From NCBI GenBank assembly GCA_932222125.1, contig CAKNZJ010000209.1, forward strand, positions 1 through 5,520: 5,520 bases of DNA, read 5' to 3'. Each line of letters opens with the position of its first letter. The first letter of the stretch is position 1. This stretch comes from an uncultured Clostridia bacterium (GTDB lineage: Bacteria > Bacillota > Clostridia > Oscillospirales > Oscillospiraceae). The notes under the pieces were generated by a model that was not told the DNA's origin, searched no databases, and saw nothing but the letters and a program-made list of their open reading frames with translations. Positions 1 to 5,332 of the stretch are shown here, piece after piece. Position numbers and translations under genes: made by a program.

Positions 1-309
1 GAAAGGCTTGGTGATATAGTCGTCCCCTCCGGCCCGCAGGCCGTTGACCTTATCCTGCTCTGTGATCCGCGCCGTCAGGAACAAGATGGGACAGACAATA
101 TGATTCCGAATGACTTTGCACAGCTCCAGGCCGTCCATCCCCGGCATATTGATGTCCAGGAGGATAAGGCTTGGCTTTATATTCAGCTTTGCCAGGGCTT
201 CATCGCTGCTGTTGGCTGCGGAAACCGTATAGCCGTGATCCCGCAAATGGGTTGAAAGCAATTCAGTCAGGATTGGTTCGTCATCAACGATTAAAATTTT
301 GTATGCCAT
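1..309 (-). CDS. Two-component response regulator, receiver domain (partial, runs off left edge)
   Basis: The 103 visible residues form almost a complete CheY-like receiver domain that accepts phosphate from a partner histidine kinase. It begins MAYKILIVDDEP. The acidic pair is Asp9/Asp10, the phosphoacceptor is Asp52 in LILLDINMPGMDG, the switch Thr is Thr79 in LFLTA, and the conserved Lys is Lys101 in DDYITKPF. The ATG at 309-307 is chosen because GGAGGTG (315-321) lies five bases upstream and the family start motif follows directly. The output domain is outside the window. The spacing and sequence style resemble OmpR/VanR-type DNA-binding regulators, but that subfamily is an inference. A good promoter lies upstream, so this gene probably heads its own unit, likely with a sensor kinase beyond the left edge. 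Confidence 0.95.
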   Translation of the reverse strand, partial: MAYKILIVDDEPILTELLSTHLRDHGYTVSAANSSDEALAKLNIKPSLILLDINMPGMDGLELCKVIRNHIVCPILFLTARITEQDKVNGLRAGGDDYITKPF

Positions 310-333
310 GCGGACACCTCCAGTCTTTTTCAT

Positions 334-363
334 TATATAGGGAGAAAGTCAAAATTCCGTCAA
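334..363 (-). promoter_or_regulatory. Possible second, gene-proximal promoter for the response regulator
   Basis: TTGACG (358-363) and TATATA (334-339) lie 18 bases apart on the minus strand; a TATAAT also overlaps at 332-337 with a 20-base spacer. A start near 328 would leave a short leader that still includes the GGAGGTG ribosome site. It could work in tandem with the upstream promoter or be a chance AT-rich match. Confidence 0.35.
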
Positions 364-372
364 GGTAAGTAT

Positions 373-401
373 ATTATACCAAAGACAGCCCCAAGTCTCA
401 A
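373..401 (-). promoter_or_regulatory. Sigma-A promoter for the response regulator
   Basis: On the minus strand TTGAGA (396-401) and TATAAT (373-378) are separated by exactly 17 bases, a near-consensus vegetative promoter. Transcription would start near 366, giving a leader of about 57 bases before the ATG at 309. No experimental support; called from consensus match and position. Confidence 0.7.
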
Positions 402-465
402 TTAGTTCCTCAGCATCAAGTCAAAGGTTGACACAGACAGGTATTAAAAGGGCTGAGGTTCCAGG

Positions 466-478
466 CCAATGTCATTGG
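466..478. promoter_or_regulatory. 13-base palindrome, possible operator upstream of the response regulator
   Basis: CCAATG-T-CATTGG is a perfect 6-base inverted repeat around one central base. A second small palindrome, GTCAA-AGG-TTGAC, lies at 420-432, and CCTCAGC (408-414) pairs with GCTGAGG (452-458). They sit 20-105 bases upstream of the promoter at 373-401. They could be protein-binding sites or weak RNA hairpins; chance is possible. Confidence 0.25.
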
Positions 479-483
479 TTTAA

Positions 484-500
484 GTTCGGAAAGGCCGAAC
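484..500. other. Perfect 6-bp hairpin beside the tetR terminator
   Basis: GTTCGG (484-489), loop AAAGG, CCGAAC (495-500). In the minus direction it follows the T-tract of the hairpin at 502-540, so it may be a second fold at the end of the tetR transcript or simply an isolated stem. No T-tract follows it on either strand. Confidence 0.4.
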
Positions 501-501
501 G

Positions 502-540
502 AAAAAAACTCCCGCCTGTTTGCGCAGACAAGAGTTTTTA
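502..540 (-). terminator. Intrinsic terminator downstream of the tetR pseudogene
   Basis: Outer arms AAAAACTC and GAGTTTTT enclose an inner stem TGTTT-GCGC-AGACA, with a small bulge between the two stems. In the minus direction the structure ends in GGGAG followed by seven T residues, the form expected for a Rho-independent terminator of the leftward tetR gene. The A-tract on the other side would also allow weaker function on the plus strand. Confidence 0.65.
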
Positions 541-586
541 ATAAACTTGTTGATTCAAATATCTCCTATCACTGATTGGATGTGCG

Positions 587-632
587 CATAAAACCAGGTT
601 GACAGGAACAGCCCTGTCAGCCTGCTTTTATG
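587..632 (-). terminator. Long hairpin with 20-base arms overlapping the tetR stop codon
   Basis: Arms 587-606 and 613-632 pair over 20 positions around the loop AACAGC (607-612). In plus-strand RNA there is one C-C mismatch and one U-G wobble; in minus-strand RNA the wobble becomes an A-C mismatch. The core is TGACAGG/CCTGTCA. The TAA stop of the tetR frame (628-630) lies inside the right arm. Flanking A and T tracts make it terminator-like in both directions. It may be the first terminator of tetR, followed by the one at 502-540. Confidence 0.55.
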
Positions 633-1148
633 TATTTTGAGACAAACCTGCCGAAAAGGTGTCAATAATATGCTTTTGCACCTGCTCCGGCGTTTCATCA
701 AAACCCCATTTAATCCACTGGTAAATGACACCAAAATAGCCATAAATAAAGTAAGACATCAGATAGGAGAAATTTTTGTCCCATGTCTCCTCGCCGGACA
801 CCAGCAATTCGCAAGCACGCATGATAACCACAATCCGTCCCTTGTTGTAAAGCAGGGAGAACAGCCGCCGGTTTTCATAAATGAAGCAAGTCAGCGCGAA
901 ACCCGTATCTTTCTCCACATCCTCCTGGTGCAAATCAGCATAGCGGCCCACTCGTAATTGATTTTGAATATCAGCAGCTCCTCTTTACTGTTCTTGCAGT
1001 CAAGGTGCCGGTAGAAGGTTGTCCTCCCTACCCCTGCCAGTTCACAAATCGTATTCACATTGATGCTGTCGTGGTCTTGGGCGGCCATCAGTTTGATCAA
1101 CGCATCCGCCAGACACAACTTCATAAAAGCAGTTTGGTTTCGTTTCAT
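628..1148 (-). pseudogene. TetR/AcrR-family transcriptional repressor, broken by a -1 frameshift
   Basis: The N-terminal part (ATG at 1148-1146) encodes a TetR helix-turn-helix: residues 29-48 read INVNTICELAGVGRTTFYRH, followed by SKEELL. This frame continues out of family to a stop at 891. The C-terminal part resumes in the -1 frame as GRYADLHQEDVEKD and ends TPEQVQKHIIDTFSAGLSQNT at the TAA 628-630, a plausible helical TetR ligand-binding domain. The span is 521 bases, one short of 174 codons, so one lost base explains it and the repaired protein would be about 173 residues. The break lies between 891 and 985, most simply at the G-run of TGGGCC (945-950, minus), where one extra G restores NYEWGRYAD. 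Start MKRNQ is preferred over upstream in-frame ATGs because AGGAGG lies 13 bases upstream, a slightly long spacing. It is divergent from the hydrolase, the likely target. A sequencing error cannot be excluded. Confidence 0.85.
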
Positions 1149-1212
1149 TGAGGTACAAAATCCTCCTTTTGTTCCGCATAGCGCACCGCTAGCCGGCACG
1201 TTCTTGCATCAT

Positions 1213-1231
1213 GGAAGCCAATATGGTATCC
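1213..1231. promoter_or_regulatory. Imperfect 19-base palindrome, candidate TetR operator
   Basis: GGAAGCCAATATGGTATCC has matched outer (GGA/TCC) and inner (CCA/TGG) triplets on a single-base centre, with six of nine pairs matching. Size and location in the divergent tetR-hydrolase region fit TetR operators. A smaller perfect dyad, TAGCG-CAC-CGCTA, lies at 1179-1191 and is an alternative. Assignment is inference only. Confidence 0.25.
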
Positions 1232-1264
1232 TGTACGGGCAAATAGGGATTGATGTTCCTAATC

Positions 1265-1298
1265 GGGACATTTGTTCCAAACACGGTTATCATAATAT
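1265..1298 (+). promoter_or_regulatory. Likely promoter region of the alpha/beta hydrolase
   Basis: Two overlapping readings are possible: GGGACA (1265-1270) with TATCAT (1289-1294) at 18 bases, or TTTGTT (1271-1276) with TAATAT (1293-1298) at 16 bases. Both are imperfect. The AT-rich block and the distance of about 40 bases to the start codon favour a promoter here. Confidence 0.35.
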
Positions 1299-1339
1299 GT
1301 TTCTCTGACAAAGTCAAGAGGAGACGGGAGAGGGATGTG

Positions 1340-2308
1340 ATGAAAAAAGTGTTGAAGATTTTAGGCATCGTGGCGTTAGTGCTGATGGTGCTGCTGGCAG
1401 TATTTTTTGCTTATGCCCAGTATAAGAATTGGAAAACGCTGAACACCCCCATTCTGCCGGCTGACTACTGCAAGGCGTTTGCTGAGACGTTTCCCGCAGG
1501 CGGTAAGCTGGAGGGATACTATGTAGGCCAGGGCGGCTATGAGGTGGAGCATCTGGAGTACAAATCGGACAATAAATCCATCGGCGCCATCCGCATATAC
1601 TACCCCGCCGAGCTGAGAAGCAGCGGCAAACCGTACCCTGTGGTGATGGTGGTGAACGGAAGCAACACACCCGCTAAAATTTATCTGCCCTTCTTCCAGC
1701 GGCTGGCCTCTTGGGGGTTCGTTGTCGTGGGTACGGACGACCCCCAGGCCGGTACCGGCGAGACAACGTCCATCGCCCTGGATTTTGTGTTGAACGAGAG
1801 CGAGATTGCCAGTCAGATCGACCGGGACAACATCGGCATTATCGGATATTCGCAGGGCGGTGCGGGGGCGCTGGGCGCAGCCACCAAATACGAAAACAGC
1901 CACCTCTACAAAGCAATCTTCACTGGCAGCGCAGCGTATCCGCTGCTGGCCACCAGCATGGGATGGGCGTATGACAGCTCCAAAATTTCCATCCCCTATT
2001 TTATGACAGCGGCCACTGGCGCCTCCGACGACATGGGCGCAGCGGACATCAGCAAGGAGTTCGGCGGTGTGGCCCCTCTGGCCTCTTTAGTGGAAATCTA
2101 TGACAGCATGACAGATGCCGTGCTGAAAGTCCGCGCACGGGTCACCGGCGCAGAGCACGGCGAGATGCAGGTACGCACCGACGGCTACATGACCGCCTGG
2201 ATGCTCTATCACCTTCAAAGTGACCAAGAGGCCGGGAAGGTGTTCCTGGGAGAAAATGCGGAGATATTGAGCAATCCAAACTGGCAGGATATTGAGAAAA
2301 ATAATTAA
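1340..2308 (+). CDS. Membrane-anchored alpha/beta hydrolase (esterase/lipase-like)
   Basis: A 322-residue protein of the alpha/beta-hydrolase fold, probably a serine ester hydrolase; the natural substrate cannot be read from sequence. Residues 5-26 are a hydrophobic helix after a KK pair, so the enzyme is likely anchored with its catalytic domain outside the membrane. The nucleophile elbow is GYSQGG with Ser171, the strand before it being DNIGIIGYS. A probable oxyanion-hole turn is VVNGSNTPA (105-112). Candidate acid is Asp230 or Asp231 (ASDDMG) and candidate base His273 (AEHGEM), in family order. Start at 1340 (MKKVLK) is chosen over a longer reading from 1250 because GAGAGGG (1328-1334) sits five bases upstream and the signal-like KK-hydrophobic start follows. 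It is transcribed away from the broken tetR, the likely local regulator. Closest guesses are chlorophyllase/dienelactone-hydrolase-like or PET-hydrolase-like esterases. Confidence 0.88.
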   Translation: MKKVLKILGIVALVLMVLLAVFFAYAQYKNWKTLNTPILPADYCKAFAETFPAGGKLEGYYVGQGGYEVEHLEYKSDNKSIGAIRIYYPAELRSSGKPYPVVMVVNGSNTPAKIYLPFFQRLASWGFVVVGTDDPQAGTGETTSIALDFVLNESEIASQIDRDNIGIIGYSQGGAGALGAATKYENSHLYKAIFTGSAAYPLLATSMGWAYDSSKISIPYFMTAATGASDDMGAADISKEFGGVAPLASLVEIYDSMTDAVLKVRARVTGAEHGEMQVRTDGYMTAWMLYHLQSDQEAGKVFLGENAEILSNPNWQDIEKNN

Positions 2309-2321
2309 CGTGAGTTTGTAA

Positions 2322-2462
2322 GGGGGCTGTAAAAAAACTCGAAAAGCCCAAAATCCGGAGCAATAAAATTCCGCAGAAGGTTTTCTGAACGGGACCTTCT
2401 ACGGAATTTCTTTAACTTCTATCGAGACTGCATTTTCGGCAAAGGGAGTTTTTTACAGCCCC
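2322..2462. repeat. Inverted-repeat element between convergent genes (MITE-like or bidirectional terminator)
   Basis: The ends are GGGGCTGT-A7-CTC (2323-2340) and GAG-T6-ACAGCCCC (2446-2462), matching over 17 of 18 bases with one extra A on the left. Inside, 2366-2380 and 2395-2409 form a second inverted repeat of 15 bases with one mismatch (C/A on plus; G/U-compatible in minus RNA) around a 14-base loop. There is no open frame. Five T residues (2463-2467) follow the right end, so the whole structure can stop the hydrolase transcript, and it lies just beyond the stop of the convergent cupin gene. No target-site duplication is evident. Long ends plus an internal hairpin suggest a small non-autonomous mobile repeat; terminator function does not exclude this. 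Confidence 0.6.
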
Positions 2463-2467
2463 TTTTT
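2446..2467 (+). terminator. Right arm and T-tract ending the hydrolase transcript
   Basis: The right terminal repeat GAG-T6-ACAGCCCC pairs with 2323-2340 and is followed by TTTTT (2463-2467). A very long loop (about 105 bases, itself folded) makes it unusual for an intrinsic terminator, but it is the only termination signal between the two convergent genes. Confidence 0.4.
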
Positions 2468-2479
2468 GCCTGCCGTATT

Positions 2480-3217
2480 TTATTTCAAAACGCTATACTG
2501 CTCCTCGTCTACCGCCTCACGCCACTCGGTCCGTCCACCCTCGCCGGGAACCTCTAAGGCCAAGTGCTGGAACCAGGAATCCTTGGCCGCACCGTGCCAG
2601 TGCTTCACACCAGCGGGGATGTTCACTACGTCACCGGGGCGCAGCGCTCGCGGCTCCTGGCCCCACTCCTGATACCAGCCCCGGCCGCTGACGCAGACCA
2701 GCATCTGTCCGCCGCCGCGTTCGGCGTGGTGGATATGCCAGTTGTTCCGGCACCCCGGCTCAAAGGTCACGTTGAACACCGGCACCTGCTGGGTAGACAG
2801 AGGGGCAAGGTAGCTCTGCCCAATAAAATACTGGGCGAAAGCGTCATTCTTTTCCCCTACCGGGAAGCAGGACAGCCGGCCCAGGTCTACGCCATCATCC
2901 TCGCCGTAGACCTCTCGAATCAGCGGGAAAGTGCTCCACGCCTTGGGCCAGCCGCAGTAAAAGGCAAGCTGGGTCACGATCTCCACGGCCTCCTGCTTGG
3001 TGATGCCATGGGCCTTGCCCAAGTTGAGGTGAGATTTCAGTTGGGGATACAGCCCCGCCGAGAACAGTGCCGCAATGGTAATCATGCTGCGGTCACGGGG
3101 AGAGAGCTGGTCCTCCCTTGACCAGACCTCACCAAAGAGAACATCATCGTTCAGTTCCGCAAATTTCGGGGCGAGATCACCCAAGCGGTCGCGGCCCGCT
3201 GTTTGCTTTTCTGCCAT
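2480..3217 (-). CDS. Carboxymuconolactone decarboxylase-cupin fusion protein
   Basis: A 245-residue two-domain protein. Residues about 15-105 match the carboxymuconolactone decarboxylase/AhpD-like fold: LSPRDRSMITIAAL, then LKSHLNLGKAHGITKQEAVEI and LAFYCGWPKAW. No CxxC pair is present, so AhpD-type disulfide peroxidase chemistry is unlikely. Residues about 145-225 are a cupin: motif 1 GCRNNWHIHHAE gives metal ligands His161 and His163, Gln171 takes the usual Glu position, and motif 2 PGDVVNIPAGVKHWH gives His206. Metal binding is therefore plausible. Start at 3217 has AAAGGA ten bases upstream. It lies 17 bases after the flavin-reductase stop and is its probable co-transcribed partner. The fusion is a recurrent bacterial architecture; its substrate is not established from sequence, though ring-cleavage products or reactive carbonyls would suit the fold. 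Confidence 0.9.
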   Translation of the reverse strand: MAEKQTAGRDRLGDLAPKFAELNDDVLFGEVWSREDQLSPRDRSMITIAALFSAGLYPQLKSHLNLGKAHGITKQEAVEIVTQLAFYCGWPKAWSTFPLIREVYGEDDGVDLGRLSCFPVGEKNDAFAQYFIGQSYLAPLSTQQVPVFNVTFEPGCRNNWHIHHAERGGGQMLVCVSGRGWYQEWGQEPRALRPGDVVNIPAGVKHWHGAAKDSWFQHLALEVPGEGGRTEWREAVDEEQYSVLK

Positions 3218-3234
3218 AGCGAATAATCCTTTCT

Positions 3235-3792
3235 TTATTTCAGCTTCCCGCCGTCCTGGAACGCTTTTCCTACGACCTCGCCCATCTTGACATAGGTGTT
3301 GCCGCAGGGGTCAAAGGAAATGGCTTGCAGCTTGGCGGCATCAATTTTACCGTCCGCGCCCAGCACCTTTTCATCCGCGCTGATGCCCACGATCTGGCCA
3401 ATGATGTTGCCGTCCTCGCTCACCTTGAGCAGCCTGCATTCCAAGGCAACCGGAAATTCGTCAATCAACGGCGCGTCCACCGCTTCGCTCCGGGTGGTAT
3501 GCAGTCCGGCCTTGGCCAGCTTATCCGGCTCCTGATTGGCGGACACCAGCCCCACATAGTCCGCCTCCACCACATGGGCGGCATCGGCAAAGCTGACGGT
3601 GAACGCGCCCCTTGCCTTGATGTTCTTGGTGGTCTTGTGTCCCGCGCTCAGACAGAGGACTACCTTATCCCGGTCATACAGACCGCCCCAGGCGGCGTTC
3701 ATCGCGTCCGCTTTCCCGTTCTCATCGTAAGTGCCGATAATCAGCACCGGCAGAGGAAAGAACCAAGGGTTGCTTCCAAAATGTTTTCTCAT
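3235..3792 (-). CDS. Flavin-reductase-like FMN-binding protein (flavoredoxin type)
   Basis: A 185-residue single-domain protein of the flavin-reductase-like split-barrel family, which binds FMN and transfers electrons from NAD(P)H or another donor. The family opening is visible: MRKHFGSNPWFFPLPVLIIG (1-20), then ADAMNAAWGGL, LCLSAGHKTTKNI, GAFTVSFADA and ADYVGLVSANQEPDK. The C-terminal part GNTYVKMGEVVGKAFQDGGKLK is also typical. The start at 3792 is preferred over an in-frame ATG at 3834 because GGAGG (3799-3803) lies six bases upstream and the upstream segment would run through the promoter at 3823-3853. It is the first gene of a two-gene unit with the decarboxylase-cupin fusion. Cytosolic, with no signal peptide. 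The electron acceptor is unknown. Confidence 0.92.
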   Translation of the reverse strand: MRKHFGSNPWFFPLPVLIIGTYDENGKADAMNAAWGGLYDRDKVVLCLSAGHKTTKNIKARGAFTVSFADAAHVVEADYVGLVSANQEPDKLAKAGLHTTRSEAVDAPLIDEFPVALECRLLKVSEDGNIIGQIVGISADEKVLGADGKIDAAKLQAISFDPCGNTYVKMGEVVGKAFQDGGKLK

Positions 3793-3822
3793 AGTGATCC
3801 TCCGTTTCGTTATGATAAGCCG

Positions 3823-3853
3823 AGTATAGACCATAAAGCCTACTCCATGTCAA
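3823..3853 (-). promoter_or_regulatory. Promoter with 19-base spacer, MerR-type architecture
   Basis: On the minus strand TTGACA (3848-3853, perfect) and TATACT (3823-3828, five of six) are separated by 19 bases (3829-3847). Overlong 19-20-base spacers with good boxes are the hallmark of promoters activated by MerR-family regulators, which untwist the spacer. The spacer begins with ATGGAGT on its promoter-side half; the other half, GCTTTAT, is only a four-of-seven match to the expected ACTCCAT. The 17-base alternative -10, TCTATA, is weaker. Start near 3816 gives a 24-base leader to the flavin reductase. Confidence 0.65.
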
Positions 3854-3870
3854 GAGTGTTCGGAAATTTT

Positions 3871-4581
3871 TCAGACTTTCGTATACCGCAGCCACAGAGC
3901 ATCATCATCCAGCTTTTCTACGGCTTTCGAATGAAATACCGCCGGAAGCCGTTCCGGGAGGAACGCTGGTTTCTCAAACAGGGATGCCGCCGTTCGGTTC
4001 CCGTCCGCTGTGGGGGCGAGGATGATACTCAACTCATCAATCAGATCCTCCTGGGCGAAAGACCAGTTCATCTGACCGCCGCCCGCCAGCATCAGCCGGT
4101 CAATTTGAAACAGCGTTTTCAGTTTGCCCAGCAGCAGGGTACAGTCCAGCCGGTCCTTCCCGGCGAACACATAGGACACATCCACTTTCCGCAGATAGAC
4201 CAGATATTCATTAGAAACCTGTTCCGTAAGGACTTCGATCACATGGGCTTTCGGACGGCCTCGCTTTTCCACATACTTGTCATTCCATCCCAATATCCCC
4301 TGGGGGTCCACTGATACAATGAAGTTGTGAACGTCGGACGGGGCCGCATAGTCCTCGTGGGGCCAGACGGTTTCGCAGGCAGGCAGCACCGCCGGAGCGA
4401 GGCCATCGGAGTAGGTTCCCGCCATGGTGGTTGTGCCATAGATGGTGGCCTGACAATCGAAAGTCGTGCGCAGTTGCCCGTAGGCTTTGGCGCAGGCGGC
4501 GGACATACACGCCCCGTCAATCTTCCCATCCAGCGCCATCAGGATATGGCACACCACATAGGGGCGATTTGTTGATTCCAT
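3871..4581 (-). CDS. RibD C-terminal/dihydrofolate reductase-like NAD(P)H reductase
   Basis: A 236-residue single-domain protein of the RibD_C/DHFR-like superfamily, expected to use NADPH on a small heterocyclic substrate. Motifs in order: HILMALDGKIDG (12-23), ATIYGTTTMAGT (45-56), and LMLAGGGQMNWSFAQEDLID (163-182) leading to ELSIILAP. There is no N-terminal deaminase domain, so it is a stand-alone reductase and not full bifunctional RibD; with no other riboflavin genes nearby, a pathway role is not implied. Start at 4581 (MESTNRPYVV) is chosen over the ATG at 4608 because AAGGAG (4588-4593) is six bases upstream and the longer reading would overlap the flavodoxin stop. It follows flavodoxin by 13 bases, so both are probably one transcript. 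No obvious terminator separates it from the next promoter. Confidence 0.88.
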   Translation of the reverse strand: MESTNRPYVVCHILMALDGKIDGACMSAACAKAYGQLRTTFDCQATIYGTTTMAGTYSDGLAPAVLPACETVWPHEDYAAPSDVHNFIVSVDPQGILGWNDKYVEKRGRPKAHVIEVLTEQVSNEYLVYLRKVDVSYVFAGKDRLDCTLLLGKLKTLFQIDRLMLAGGGQMNWSFAQEDLIDELSIILAPTADGNRTAASLFEKPAFLPERLPAVFHSKAVEKLDDDALWLRYTKV

Positions 4582-4594
4582 GATCTTCTCCTTT

Positions 4595-5332
4595 TTAGCT
4601 GTCGGCAAAAATATTGGTTATCCAGGCTGTCACATCATCAGTGCTGCTGGCTACGTCATTCCGGGACAGCACCAGCGCATTATCATAGACCGATGCGTCA
4701 GGCTGCAATTCAGCAATCGTCTCCACAGTGCGGGATGCGCGGCTGCCTCCGTGGGTGATGAAAGGGATAATGGTTTTCGAGCTGAAATCGTAGGATTCCA
4801 GAAAACTGTAAACCGGCATAGGCAGGTCGGCCCACCAGTTGGGATACCCCAGCAGGATTATATCGTACTGCTCAAAATCCTCCACCTGGGTGGACAGCTC
4901 CGGCCTGACAGCCTCCGCCTTTTCCTCGCTGGCCTGATCTACCAGAGGCTCGTGATCCAGCGGATAGGGGGCAACGGTTTCAATGCGGAACAGATCGCCG
5001 CCAATGGAATCCTGGATCAATTCCGCTACATACTGAGTATTGCCCAGCTTTTCCCCCTCGCTGACCACAATACTGGCACTGGCAACAGCGTCCACACCAG
5101 TGGTATCCACATCCTCCGGCACCGAGAAATACGCAATCAAAATCCGTTGATCCTGCGTGTCCGCTGGTGGAGGCGTATCGGTTTCCTGCTGACCGGGGAC
5201 CGTTCCTGTTTCCGGCCTTTGGTCCTGGCTGCTTGCTGCCGGTGTATCCCGTCCTGATGAACTGCATCCAGCTATAGCGCATACAAGCAGCAAGCACATA
5301 AGGATGGACAAGAGTTTTCTCATTGAAATCAT
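4595..5332 (-). CDS. Lipoprotein flavodoxin (FMN-binding, exported)
   Basis: A 245-residue flavodoxin-family protein, predicted to carry FMN and shuttle electrons at the outer face of the membrane. Residues 4-22 are a signal peptide (MRKLL, hydrophobic run) ending in lipobox IAGC with Cys23 as the lipid-attachment site. Residues 24-62 are a flexible linker rich in Ser, Gln, Thr and Pro. The flavodoxin core begins ILIAYFSVPED; the phosphate-binding part is GEKLGNTQYVAELIQ (93-107), and LLGYPNWWADLPMPVYSFLE (160-179) and FITHGGS (191-197) are the usual flavin-contact loops. Two starts are possible. ATG at 5332 forms an ATGA overlap with the upstream stop (5329-5331), indicating translational coupling, with AAGGAAG (5334-5340) very close; ATG at 5323 gives a 242-residue form with longer spacing. 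I prefer 5332. Next gene downstream is the RibD-like reductase. Confidence 0.9.
   Translation of the reverse strand: MISMRKLLSILMCLLLVCAIAGCSSSGRDTPAASSQDQRPETGTVPGQQETDTPPPADTQDQRILIAYFSVPEDVDTTGVDAVASASIVVSEGEKLGNTQYVAELIQDSIGGDLFRIETVAPYPLDHEPLVDQASEEKAEAVRPELSTQVEDFEQYDIILLGYPNWWADLPMPVYSFLESYDFSSKTIIPFITHGGSRASRTVETIAELQPDASVYDNALVLSRNDVASSTDDVTAWITNIFADS

Noticed and set aside
945..985. Programmed -1 frameshift in tetR
   Set aside because: No X-XXY-YYZ slippery heptamer in the zero frame and no reason for a TetR repressor to need one; a lost base is simpler.
1250..1339. Longer N-terminus for the hydrolase from an ATG at 1250
   Set aside because: It would cover the promoter region and place the hydrophobic anchor internally; the ATG at 1340 has its own ribosome site and a typical signal-like start.
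2305..2480. Target-site duplication around the inverted-repeat element
   Set aside because: Flanks TTGTAAG on the left and TTTTTGCC on the right share no direct repeat, so transposition is not shown directly.
2480..3217. AhpD-like alkylhydroperoxidase call for the first domain
   Set aside because: The CxxC pair required for that chemistry is missing.
3325..4314. 329-codon open frame on the plus strand
   Set aside because: It lies antisense to two clear genes (flavin reductase and RibD-like) and across their promoter gap, with no family resemblance or ribosome site; it is a GC-driven shadow.
4580..5257. 225-codon open frame on the plus strand
   Set aside because: Antisense to the flavodoxin gene, whose motifs are unmistakable; no recognisable domain on the plus strand.
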